Source: Gammaproteobacteria bacterium (lineage in GTDB: Bacteria; Pseudomonadota; Gammaproteobacteria; Nitrosococcales; Methylophagaceae). From it: a stretch of DNA of 9,380 nucleotides. Positions 1 through 6,570 of this stretch are shown in pieces (the first letter of the stretch is position 1; the number at the start of each line of letters is the position of its first letter). Below the pieces are notes generated by a model, which saw nothing but the letters and a program-made list of their open reading frames with translations, made no database searches and was not told where the DNA came from. The stretch covers positions 844 to 10,223 of the forward strand of contig NVRG01000025.1 of NCBI GenBank assembly GCA_002400805.1, in the 5' to 3' direction. Both the position numbers and the translations under genes were made by a program.

Positions 1-686
1 ACACCAAACCAAATATTGGCATAGAGCTGATCATATTTGTTTAACTGAAAATTCATTGATGTTTGAATGCTAGAAAAGACCACGGAACGTACAGAATATA
101 AAGCCGTATTCATCTTAATATAACCACCTACTGCAGATAGAGACAACGCTGCAGCCTCACTCTGATCGATGACACTAAGTTCAGTAGCAGTACGTACAAT
201 TGCTTCGTATTCTGAAAATGCCTCATTCATGTCAATGATTGATAATGACAATTGAGTGAGTTCTGGATCATAACTATTATTCTCACTCTCTACGAGGTTA
301 TAGATGATGCCTTCGACATCGACCAGCAAACGGTTTAATAGCGTGTGTGTTTGGTCTAATTCATCAAGGATTGCCATTCCCGTATCATGAGGTTTTTTTC
401 CACTGCGGTCTGTTGCAGCAGATAAAATGGTGTGTATCAGACTTTCGTGTAAGCGATGAAATTGGCTAATGGTTTGATCAGTGGTTTTGCCGATCTCGTT
501 ATGGTGGTGAGTGACTTCTTGCCAGATTGCTTTATGGGCATTTCCAACATAAATAAAAACCGATGACAGGATGGCTAATACAATCAGTAAACCAAGAGGA
601 CCGATATAAAACCGTTCTTTCAAACCGATACGGTTGAGTAAAGTGGATGAGCTGTGTTTTTTCATGGATATAATTTCGTCACTCAT
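1..686 (-). CDS. Membrane-anchored sensor protein, N-terminal part (C-terminus outside window)
   Basis: An open frame reads leftwards from an ATG at 686-684 and is still open at the left edge, giving 228 complete codons. The protein starts MSDEIISMKKHSSSTL, has one clear membrane segment at about residues 26-47 (FYIGPLGLLIVLAILSSVFI), and then a mostly helical, soluble stretch of about 180 residues without a second membrane segment. This is the layout of the extracytoplasmic sensor part of a chemoreceptor, histidine kinase or GGDEF/EAL protein, with the second membrane helix and output domain lying beyond the edge. The ectodomain resembles a long four-helix-bundle sensor in style, but I cannot assign a family. 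A second ATG at 665-663 (residue 8) is an alternative start; neither has a strong ribosome binding site. Function beyond signal sensing is inference. The gene is divergent from tas. Confidence 0.75.
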   Translation of the reverse strand, partial: MSDEIISMKKHSSSTLLNRIGLKERFYIGPLGLLIVLAILSSVFIYVGNAHKAIWQEVTHHHNEIGKTTDQTISQFHRLHESLIHTILSAATDRSGKKPHDTGMAILDELDQTHTLLNRLLVDVEGIIYNLVESENNSYDPELTQLSLSIIDMNEAFSEYEAIVRTATELSVIDQSEAAALSLSAVGGYIKMNTALYSVRSVVFSSIQTSMNFQLNKYDQLYANIWFG

Positions 687-977
687 CAATATCTTAATGT
701 GTAAAAGAAGAGAGTGTTTACATTGTACCTATAGTCATAGAGAGTATTTGCCTCACTACGAGGTTATACTAAAAATGACTAGAATAGAATGCTAGAGGTG
801 AGATTTTTAACACAATACGTGATGATTGTTGGGTGTTCGGGCTTGAATATGGGACCTTATAATGTGATGAGAATGTTCATATGGTGTCAGAAAAATTGTA
901 ATGCCTAAATAGTAAATATTCTCACTGAATACGTTATGCTGTTGTTTTTAATAAAACCAATCCCTTAGGTCTTTGAT
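687..977. promoter_or_regulatory. Divergent intergenic region between the left sensor gene and tas
   Basis: This 291-base AT-rich stretch separates two divergent genes and must hold both promoters. The best -10-like match for the plus strand is TATAAT at 858-863, but no good -35 box stands 16-18 bases before it, so it is only a candidate. It would leave a 5' leader of roughly 110 bases before tas. On the minus strand TACAAT-type matches exist near 725-730, again without a clear -35. An imperfect inverted repeat at 743-770 is listed separately. No small gene is evident. Confidence 0.4.
743..770. repeat. Imperfect inverted repeat, possible operator
   Basis: The arms AGTAT (743-747) and ATACT (766-770) pair perfectly. 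Inside them CCTC (751-754) pairs with GAGG (760-763) around the loop ACTAC, with a small internal bulge (TTG against TT). It sits about 60 bases upstream of the minus-strand sensor start. No T-run follows on either strand, which argues against a terminator. An operator or a leader hairpin of the sensor gene is possible; this is inference from symmetry only. Confidence 0.3.
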
Positions 978-2024
978 ATGCGATATAACCATTTAGGTAA
1001 TTCAGGTATTCAAGTTAGTGCCATTTGTTTGGGTACCATGACCTTCGGTGAACAAAACACGGAAGAAGAAGGACATCATCAGTTAGATTGTGCCATTGAA
1101 CATGGCATTAACTTTATTGATACTGCTGAACTTTATGCCATTCCTCCCAAAGCAGAAACATACGGCAGAACGGAAGAAATCATAGGATCATGGTTAGCTA
1201 AACATGGCCACCGTGATGATTTGGTTATTGCCAGTAAAATTGCAGGACCGGGTGCTGACTGGGTCTCACATATTCGTGGCGGCAAAACACGGTTTAATTC
1301 CGAGCACATACCTCAAGCATTAGAGGCGAGTTTAAAACGCTTGCAAACCGATTATCTCGATCTGTATCAGTTACATTGGCCTGAACGCCAAACCAATTAT
1401 TTTGGCCGTTTGGGCTATCAGCACCCTGATGTCGAAGAGTCGCTAACGCCTATTAGACAGGCATTACAAGCACTCGAAACGCAAGTGAAAGCAGGAAAAA
1501 TACGTGCTATTGGTCTATCGAATGAAACACCATGGGGTTTGATGCAGTTTTTAAGCATTGCTAAAGACTACGACTTACCTAAGATAGTATCAGTGCAAAA
1601 TCCATATAGTTTAATTAATCGTAGTTTTGAGGTGGGCTGTGCTGAAATTTCTCATCGTGAAGATGTGGGACTGTTAGCTTATTCACCTCTGGGTTTTGGC
1701 GTTTTGTCGGGTAAATATCTCAATGGGGCTCAACCTGACAATGCGAGAATAACGCTGTGGCCGGACTATGCACGCTATATCAATACCCAAGCTGTGGCGG
1801 CTACCGAGGCCTATGTAAAACTGGCTCACGATAATGGTCTAGAACCAAGTCAGATGGCATTGGCTTATGTAAGCAGTCGACCATTTGTGGCGTCAACTAT
1901 TATTGGTGCCACCACAATGGCACAACTTAAAACGAATATCACCAGCATAAATGTGCAGCTAGATGACAATGTACTGGCGGCGATCGATAACATTCATGTT
2001 CAACATCCAAATCCTGCACCCTAG
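978..2024 (+). CDS. tas: NADP(H)-dependent aldo-keto reductase, Tas family
   Basis: This 348-residue cytoplasmic TIM-barrel oxidoreductase matches Escherichia coli Tas (about 346 residues) over its whole length as I recall that sequence. Shared stretches include GLGTMTFGEQN-like residues 18-27, LKRLQTDYLDLYQ (119-131), NPYSLINRSFEVG (208-220) and the PAP C-terminus. The aldo-keto reductase catalytic tetrad is visible as Asp48, Tyr53, Lys87 and His133. Near the C-terminus, STIIGATTMAQLKTNI carries the usual cofactor 2'-phosphate binding region. The family reduces aldehydes and ketones with NADPH; the physiological substrate of Tas is unsettled (in E. coli it was found by complementing a tyrosine auxotroph). 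The start is supported by TTAGG at about 965-969, eight bases before the ATG. It appears to be a single-gene unit, with about 250 bases to the next gene. Confidence 0.95.
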   Translation: MRYNHLGNSGIQVSAICLGTMTFGEQNTEEEGHHQLDCAIEHGINFIDTAELYAIPPKAETYGRTEEIIGSWLAKHGHRDDLVIASKIAGPGADWVSHIRGGKTRFNSEHIPQALEASLKRLQTDYLDLYQLHWPERQTNYFGRLGYQHPDVEESLTPIRQALQALETQVKAGKIRAIGLSNETPWGLMQFLSIAKDYDLPKIVSVQNPYSLINRSFEVGCAEISHREDVGLLAYSPLGFGVLSGKYLNGAQPDNARITLWPDYARYINTQAVAATEAYVKLAHDNGLEPSQMALAYVSSRPFVASTIIGATTMAQLKTNITSINVQLDDNVLAAIDNIHVQHPNPAP

Positions 2025-2089
2025 TGTTCAGTTTAAAGATTTCTGCAATTTAGCCGTCTAAAATAGCGGAAAACTTCCTGCACAAATAA

Positions 2090-2108
2090 GGGATAAATTC
2101 CCAGTTTT
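2090..2108 (+). terminator. Weak candidate intrinsic terminator after tas
   Basis: GGGA at 2090-2093 can pair with TCCC at 2099-2102 across the five-base loop TAAAT, and the stem is followed by AGTTTT. The stem is only four base pairs and lies 65 bases after the tas stop codon, so it is a marginal terminator at best. Confidence 0.25.
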
Positions 2109-2117
2109 ATGAGCGTA

Positions 2118-2142
2118 TTGTCCCTAGCTTTAACAAGGACAA
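2118..2142 (+). repeat. Stem-loop TTGTCC/GGACAA upstream of the ANTAR gene
   Basis: TTGTCC (2118-2123) and GGACAA (2137-2142) form a perfect six-base-pair stem around a 13-base loop. The right arm is followed at once by GTCCCC, which offers competing pairings. It lies upstream of the best promoter candidate, so it would be in the ANTAR transcript only if transcription starts earlier or reads through from tas. Known ANTAR targets are paired hairpins with six-base loops; this one does not fit that pattern. Confidence 0.3.
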
Positions 2143-2183
2143 GTCCCCATACTAACTCTGTGGGATATTTCTTATAAACTAAG

Positions 2184-2212
2184 CTAGCAATGTAAAAAAC
2201 TTACTGTATACT
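2184..2212 (+). promoter_or_regulatory. Candidate sigma-70 promoter for the ANTAR gene
   Basis: TATACT at 2207-2212 is a good -10 match, preceded directly by TG. The hexamer 17 bases upstream, CTAGCA at 2184-2189, is a poor -35 (three of six positions). Initiation would fall near 2219 and give a leader of about 50 bases. It is the best promoter candidate in this gap, but a weak one. Confidence 0.35.
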
Positions 2213-2264
2213 GGCAGCGTATGGCCCACACCCCGCCTAATTAATAATAATAGATGGATAACTT

Positions 2265-2270
2265 AAGGGA
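2265..2270 (+). promoter_or_regulatory. Ribosome binding site AAGGGA that favours a GTG start for the ANTAR gene
   Basis: AAGGGA ends exactly at the base before the ATG at 2271, which is too close for normal initiation there. The in-frame GTG at 2277-2279 lies six bases downstream, an ideal distance. The site therefore suggests that translation begins at GTG 2277, giving 222 residues that start MGQKSQEA. Confidence 0.5.
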
Positions 2271-2945
2271 ATGTTCGTGGGCCAAAAGAGTCAAGAAGCA
2301 GTTGTCGTTGGAATATCTAATCTGCACCATCTCCCATATCTTCAGCATAACGAAGAACTGTTAAAACTAGGTTATCAGCTTAAGCACTGTGCTAACGATG
2401 AGTGGGGACCGAATCTTGATATCTGTATATTACCTCTCGACCACAATCAAACTCCTCCTGAAGCTGTAATCAATAGCCTTAAAACTCATGATATACCATT
2501 CATCATCAGTTTGAATGATGAGTCTCCTACGGAAAACTTAGCGGGCCACTTACAAAAAGCGGTTGGTTTTCTATTTGGTGAACCATCGTTAAATCAACTG
2601 GCATTAGAAATAGAAGTGGGTCTGCACATACATCGTGAAAGAACCACTCATTCTCGACGTGTTGAGCGAGTCTCTACAAAAATACAAAATAATCGTGACA
2701 TTGGTATTGCTACTGGTTTGATAATGGCTCAAACCCATCTCTCTGCATTAGAAGTATTTGCCGTGATGAAAAGCTTTAGCCGGAATGGCCGAGTCAGAAT
2801 TGTTGCTGTAGCGAAAGAAATAATCAATTTGTTTGAGCAGAAACACCCCGACTTATCTAACGAAATTAAGATTAACGACCTGCATGCATGGTTAGTGATG
2901 CAGCTTAAGAATCTATCTGAAAAAGAGAGCAAAACAGAATTTTAA
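2271..2945 (+). CDS. ANTAR-domain RNA-binding antiterminator with degenerate receiver domain
   Basis: This 224-residue (222 if GTG 2277 is used) protein has a receiver-like N-terminal half (about 9-118), a short linker helix, and an ANTAR domain at about 131-188. The ANTAR signature is visible as RDIGIATGLIMAQTHLSALE (142-161) and RIVAVAKEII (176-185), with Arg142, Ala147, Gly149 and Met152 in the expected places. ANTAR proteins such as NasR, AmiR and EutV bind nascent RNA hairpins and stop premature termination. The receiver half lacks the acidic pair after strand 1 (VVVGISN). It has Pro55 where the phospho-acceptor Asp is expected, and GEP (103-105) where a Lys-Pro is usual, so phosphorylation is unlikely. 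About 35 residues follow the ANTAR domain. The diguanylate cyclase gene starts 71 bases downstream on the same strand, so co-transcription is plausible. The target RNA is unknown. Confidence 0.88.
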   Translation: MFVGQKSQEAVVVGISNLHHLPYLQHNEELLKLGYQLKHCANDEWGPNLDICILPLDHNQTPPEAVINSLKTHDIPFIISLNDESPTENLAGHLQKAVGFLFGEPSLNQLALEIEVGLHIHRERTTHSRRVERVSTKIQNNRDIGIATGLIMAQTHLSALEVFAVMKSFSRNGRVRIVAVAKEIINLFEQKHPDLSNEIKINDLHAWLVMQLKNLSEKESKTEF

Positions 2946-3016
2946 TTGACGATGGAAGTATGTAGTAGTAACTAAGAATAGTAGCGAAAGAAAAGAGTCT
3001 TCTAGCGGGTATAGAA

Positions 3017-4258
3017 ATGAGTCAAAAAGCGTTAGTTCTGCAAACTTATCAGCCAACTGGCTCGGTCATTGAAACTTTTTTGGCTGAATGTAGCGATATT
3101 AGCTTTCACTATGAAAAGACTACGGCTAAGGTTATCCAACAATTAAGTTTAACTGCATATGATTATATTATTTGCTGTGAACATTCCCCTGACGATACCT
3201 TAAACTCGCTAGAACAATTGAAGCGCGCGCCTGAAATCCCATTTGATACTCGTGTCCTTGCTTTTTCATATGACCTAGAACGTAGTCATAAAGAACAAGC
3301 ACTCGCACTCGGTGTTATCGACTTTCACGATATAAATAAGATTGAAAATTATTCTGATTTTTTTCAACAAGGTGAATTGGTCAGCTCGGGCACTATTTTG
3401 TTAGTTGAAGAGAATGAAGATGACGCAAGGTTATTAACTTCATTGCTTGAACAAAGAGGCCATATTGTTAGTTGCTTTATAAATATTGAGTTGGCGTACA
3501 TTGCTGTAAAACAGATTCATTATGATTTACTGGTTACGGACTTGTTTTCATTAAGCAATTATTTAAATAAAAACCAATTGATTAGCACGATAAATACGGT
3601 TGTGCTTTCAAATCATAATAAATCAGAGATGTTGATCGAACTACTGCAGCTTGGTGTAGCAGATGTTATCAATAAACCCATTGTTCCTGAATCGTTGTTA
3701 TTGCGTATAGAGCGTATTTTGAAAACTAAGCAACGTCATCGTGATGAGCTTGATCATAAAACACAACACTTATTAGAACTGTCGTTGAAAGATGCTTTAA
3801 CAGGTGCTTATAACCGCCGTTATTTAGAAAATGTGATTGAACAACGCATTAATTTTCTTAAACGACATGATGAACCGTTTAGTGTATTGGTTTTGGATAT
3901 CGATAATTTTAAACAAATTAACGATACACAGGGTCATCAAGCGGGTGATAAATTACTGGTTCAATTAGTTAGTCTTATTCAATATCACATTCGTAATATA
4001 GATTGTATTTGCCGTTATGGTGGTGAAGAGTTTGTGATTGTTTTAGCAGGTTGTGAGATGGAAACTTCTATGGCCAAAGCTGAGAAGATCCGTGAACATG
4101 TTGAAACTGTGGGAATGACAATCAGTATCGGGGTCGCTGTTTTTTCTGATGCTACGCAAAATTTATTGGTAGATGAACATATCAACTTAGCCGACGTGGC
4201 TATGTATCAAGCAAAAAAATCAGGTAAAAACAAAGTGGTTTTATATTCGCAAGATTAA
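3017..4258 (+). CDS. Diguanylate cyclase with two receiver-like domains and GGDEF domain (PleD-like)
   Basis: This 413-residue soluble protein makes c-di-GMP from two GTP. Residues 4-118 look like a receiver fold without the acidic pair or phospho-acceptor (Cys54 at the expected site). Residues 125-235 form a second receiver with Glu131/Glu132, the phospho-acceptor Asp175 (LLVTDLF), Ser198 and Lys220 in NKP. A GGDEF domain covers about 253-410, with DALTGAYNRRYL (259-270), metal-binding Asp294 in LDIDNFKQIND, the active-site GGEEF at 335-339 and ISIGVAVF near 369-376. The inhibitory I-site RxxD is present as RNID (326-329), so product inhibition is expected. The order matches Caulobacter PleD, where phosphorylation of one receiver drives dimerisation and a second, degenerate one serves as adaptor; here the first is the degenerate one. 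The ribosome binding site is weak (GCGGGT). It is probably co-transcribed with the ANTAR gene. The cognate kinase is not in the window. Confidence 0.95.
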   Translation: MSQKALVLQTYQPTGSVIETFLAECSDISFHYEKTTAKVIQQLSLTAYDYIICCEHSPDDTLNSLEQLKRAPEIPFDTRVLAFSYDLERSHKEQALALGVIDFHDINKIENYSDFFQQGELVSSGTILLVEENEDDARLLTSLLEQRGHIVSCFINIELAYIAVKQIHYDLLVTDLFSLSNYLNKNQLISTINTVVLSNHNKSEMLIELLQLGVADVINKPIVPESLLLRIERILKTKQRHRDELDHKTQHLLELSLKDALTGAYNRRYLENVIEQRINFLKRHDEPFSVLVLDIDNFKQINDTQGHQAGDKLLVQLVSLIQYHIRNIDCICRYGGEEFVIVLAGCEMETSMAKAEKIREHVETVGMTISIGVAVFSDATQNLLVDEHINLADVAMYQAKKSGKNKVVLYSQD

Positions 4259-4397
4259 ACCGATACGGTTATCGCTATAGCCATACAAGTAAGTCGCTGA
4301 AATAGATAATAATATGTGCGTTTATCCACGTTGTTGTGAAATAGCCTAAGGTAGCGTAGCCTGAAAGTAAGGATGAAATACTTGAGGGTGCTTAATC
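4259..4397 (+). promoter_or_regulatory. Intergenic region before the nfeD-slipin operon
   Basis: Directly after the cyclase stop, CGATA (4261-4265) and TATCG (4270-4274) form a five-base-pair hairpin with a CGGT loop, overlapping an alternative ACCG/CGGT pairing. No T-run follows, so intrinsic termination is doubtful. A promoter for nfeD probably lies in this gap, but I find no convincing -35/-10 pair. GAGGG at 4384-4388, nine bases before the ATG, is the nfeD ribosome binding site. Confidence 0.35.
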
Positions 4398-5762
4398 ATG
4401 AAGTTACTCGGTATCTTTACACTTGTTTTCTTGATTGTTACTAGCTCAGTATTAGCTGATGATGCACAGGAAAAACAGGCTTTTATCTTCGAGATTAATG
4501 GTGTTATTAGTCCGGCCACAGCCGATTATTTTGAACGCTCCTTAGAAAAAGCTAATCAGGCGAATACCGAACTTATCTTAGTCAAAATGGATACGCCGGG
4601 TGGCTTAGACCTATCTATGCGTAAAATCATCAAGCAGATCATTGCATCGCCTGTTCCCATCATTACTTATGTTACCCCCAGTGGCTCACGAGCCGCGAGT
4701 GCAGGTACTTATATTCTTTATGCCAGTCATATTGCCGCAATGGCACCGGCCACTAATTTAGGCGCGGCCACACCCGTACAGATCGTTCCTTCAATAGGAC
4801 CCAAGCCAGGAAAAGGTAATCCCTTGGCGGAAGACGAGACAGAAAACGAATCAGAACCGGTAGACTTGGATCATGCTGATGCGATGACCAAAAAAATTGT
4901 GAATGATGCTGTTGCTTATATTCGTGGTTTAGCAAAATTAAGAGGGCGTAACGAAGAGTGGGCTGAGCAAGCGGTGTTAGAAGGGGTGAGTCTAACAGCG
5001 GAAGATGCCCTAGAAAAAAATGTGATTGATATTGTTGCGGTTACTCAGCGCAATCTATTTGAACAGATTGATGGTCGCACAGTCAGTGTGTTGGGTAGTG
5101 ACCGCACAATCCATACCACTGGTTTGGTGCTGACAGAAATTAAGCCCGATTGGCGCAACAAGCTATTAGCCGTGATTACCAATCCCAACATTGCCTATAT
5201 TTTAATGTTGATCGGTATCTATGGATTAATTTTTGAATTTTCGAATCCAGGGGCGATTTTGCCAGGCACCGTCGGTTCTATTTGTTTACTACTGGCCTTA
5301 TTTTCCTTCCAAGTGTTACCCATTAATTATGCAGGACTCGCGTTGATCTTACTGGGCATTGCTTTGATGACCGCCGAGGCTTTTCAGCCGAGTTTTGGCA
5401 TATTAGGTTTGGGAGGGCTGGTGGCCTTTGTTGCAGGTTCGGTCATTTTAATTGATACCGATATACCCGGTTATGGCATTAACTTAGGCATTATTGCCGG
5501 TTTTGCGGTGACCACGGCAGCCTTTTTCATTCTAGCGTTAGGTTTAGTTGCTAAAGCCCGGCGTAAACCTGTCGTTTCAGGTCAAGAACAAATGATCGGT
5601 GCAGCCTGTGTTGTCATGGAAGATTTTGACCAACAGGGCCGTGTTTTTGTTCATAGCGAGGTATGGAAAGCACGAACAGATACACCGATGAAAAAAGGCG
5701 ATAAAGCCAAGGTAAAAACAATGCGTGGTTTGGTTTTAGATGTGATACCAGATATCAAATAA
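4398..5762 (+). CDS. NfeD family membrane-bound serine protease (long form, ClpP-class)
   Basis: This 454-residue protein has a signal peptide at 1-20 (hydrophobic core LLGIFTLVFLIVTSSV, likely cleavage after VLA). A ClpP/crotonase-like protease domain follows at about 26-215, then four to five membrane segments between about 256 and 385, and a C-terminal NfeD OB-fold domain at about 395-454. The catalytic serine is Ser101 in RAASAGTYIL; Lys166 in AMTKKIVND is the probable partner of the Ser-Lys dyad, by analogy with the Pyrococcus protease PH1510. The oxyanion-type motif DTPGG is at 65-69. A charged, Pro/Glu-rich loop (about 131-158) separates the two catalytic residues. The family cleaves hydrophobic C-terminal tails of stomatin-type partners, and the slipin gene follows after 12 bases, a classic operon. 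All functional parts are present; the role in membrane quality control is inferred from the family. Confidence 0.95.
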   Translation: MKLLGIFTLVFLIVTSSVLADDAQEKQAFIFEINGVISPATADYFERSLEKANQANTELILVKMDTPGGLDLSMRKIIKQIIASPVPIITYVTPSGSRAASAGTYILYASHIAAMAPATNLGAATPVQIVPSIGPKPGKGNPLAEDETENESEPVDLDHADAMTKKIVNDAVAYIRGLAKLRGRNEEWAEQAVLEGVSLTAEDALEKNVIDIVAVTQRNLFEQIDGRTVSVLGSDRTIHTTGLVLTEIKPDWRNKLLAVITNPNIAYILMLIGIYGLIFEFSNPGAILPGTVGSICLLLALFSFQVLPINYAGLALILLGIALMTAEAFQPSFGILGLGGLVAFVAGSVILIDTDIPGYGINLGIIAGFAVTTAAFFILALGLVAKARRKPVVSGQEQMIGAACVVMEDFDQQGRVFVHSEVWKARTDTPMKKGDKAKVKTMRGLVLDVIPDIK

Positions 5763-5766
5763 GGAG
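5760..5766 (+). promoter_or_regulatory. Ribosome binding site for slipin overlapping the nfeD stop codon
   Basis: TAAGGAG at 5760-5766 contains the nfeD stop codon and a near-perfect Shine-Dalgarno sequence eight bases before the slipin ATG. It fixes the slipin start and suggests translational coupling between protease and partner. Confidence 0.75.
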
Positions 5767-5774
5767 AAACTGCT

Positions 5775-6527
5775 ATGCCATTAACTTTTGTATCAGTGTT
5801 GGTTCTCACGTTATTAGTTTTAATTTTCAGTGCAATACGGATTTTACGTGAATATGAACGTGGTGTTGTTTTTCTTCTCGGTCGTTTTTATCGAGTCAAA
5901 GGGCCGGGTTTCATTATTATCATTCCCTTTATCCAACAAATGGAACGTGTCGATTTGCGTACCATTGTGATGGATGTGCCCACCCAAGATGTGATCTCTC
6001 GAGATAATGTGTCAGTAAAGGTCAATGCAGTGGTGTATTTTCGGGTGATAGATCCAGAAAAGGCCATTATTCAGGTTGAACACTTTTATGATGCCACTAG
6101 CCAATTAGCACAGACGACATTACGCTCAGTATTAGGTCAGCATGAATTGGATGAAATGTTAGCCGAGCGCGATAAACTCAATTCTGATATTCAAGGTTTA
6201 TTAGATTTGCAAACCGATGCTTGGGGCATTAAGGTCGCCAATGTTGAAATAAAACATGTCGATCTGGACGAAAGCATGATTCGGGCAATTGCCAAACAAG
6301 CCGAAGCAGAGCGTACAAGACGAGCTAAGGTGATTCATGCTGAGGGTGAACTGCAAGCCTCTGAAAAACTGCTGCTAGCCGCTCAGGTTTTGGCTAAACA
6401 ACCGGAGGCTTTGCAGCTTAGATATATGCAAACATTAACGGAAATTGCCGGTGATAAGTCATCCACTATTGTATTTCCCTTGCCGATGGATATGCTGAAT
6501 ACACTTAATGACGTCTTGAAGAAATAG
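5775..6527 (+). CDS. Slipin (stomatin/SPFH band-7 family protein), NfeD partner
   Basis: This 250-residue protein has an N-terminal membrane anchor (about 3-20), an SPFH/band-7 domain (about 22-170) with [14 protein letters not shown] (25-38) and [12 protein letters not shown] (42-53), and a charged helical coiled-coil region at about 165-205 ([20 protein letters not shown]). A hydrophobic C-terminal segment follows at about 230-245 ([15 protein letters not shown]). The length is normal for bacterial slipins. Family members form large membrane-associated oligomers that organise membrane domains. In Pyrococcus the hydrophobic C-terminus of the stomatin PH1511 is the substrate of the NfeD-type protease PH1510, and this protein has a comparable tail. 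It lies 12 bases after nfeD with a strong ribosome binding site, so both products should be made together. Confidence 0.95.
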   Translation: MPLTFVSVLVLTLLVLIFSAIRILREYERGVVFLLGRFYRVKGPGFIIIIPFIQQMERVDLRTIVMDVPTQDVISRDNVSVKVNAVVYFRVIDPEKAIIQVEHFYDATSQLAQTTLRSVLGQHELDEMLAERDKLNSDIQGLLDLQTDAWGIKVANVEIKHVDLDESMIRAIAKQAEAERTRRAKVIHAEGELQASEKLLLAAQVLAKQPEALQLRYMQTLTEIAGDKSSTIVFPLPMDMLNTLNDVLKK

Positions 6528-6530
6528 CCT

Positions 6531-6570
6531 TGCTGATGATACTGTTAGCAGAAATTCAGTTAGATAACTG
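6531..6570. terminator. Hairpins in the convergent slipin/DUF2789 junction
   Basis: Two hairpins lie between the convergent genes. TGCTGA (6531-6536) pairs with TTAGCA (6545-6550), with one G-T pair and an eight-base loop. CAGTTA (6557-6562) and TAACTG (6565-6570) form a perfect palindrome separated by GA, which overlaps the last codons of the DUF2789 gene. Neither is followed by a strong T-run, so a role as bidirectional terminator is inferred mainly from position. Confidence 0.3.

Larger units (their letters stand above)
2025..2270 (+). promoter_or_regulatory. Intergenic region and probable leader of the ANTAR gene
   Basis: These 246 bases contain no convincing ORF. From left to right they hold a short GGGA/TCCC hairpin (2090-2102) followed by GTTTT, which might be a weak tas terminator. 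A second hairpin has TTGTCC/GGACAA arms (2118-2142), and a bulged CCCCA/TGGG pairing lies at about 2145-2163. A TATACT -10 candidate at 2207-2212 and a purine-rich ribosome binding site just before the ANTAR gene complete the region. The promoter and the second hairpin are listed separately. Confidence 0.4.

Noticed and set aside
863..880. TGTGA followed by TTCA resembling half of a CRP site
   Set aside because: The second half does not match TCACA at the six-base spacing.
2729..2932. Minus-strand open frame of 67 codons inside the ANTAR gene
   Set aside because: It is wholly antisense to a well-supported coding region, has no family resemblance and no ribosome binding site that I can see.
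2946..2980. TTGACG at 2946-2951 as -35 of a separate cyclase promoter
   Set aside because: No acceptable -10 box lies 16-18 bases downstream (TAACTA at best), so co-transcription with the ANTAR gene is the simpler reading.
621..4270. The 14-base sequence AAACCGATACGGTT occurs twice, near 621-634 and 4257-4270
   Set aside because: One copy is inside the left sensor gene and the other just after the cyclase stop. A chance 14-mer repeat in a window this size is not unlikely, and no further copies were noticed.
4753..4935. Minus-strand open frame of 60 codons inside nfeD
   Set aside because: It is antisense to the conserved protease domain and the protein has low-complexity, shadow-like composition.
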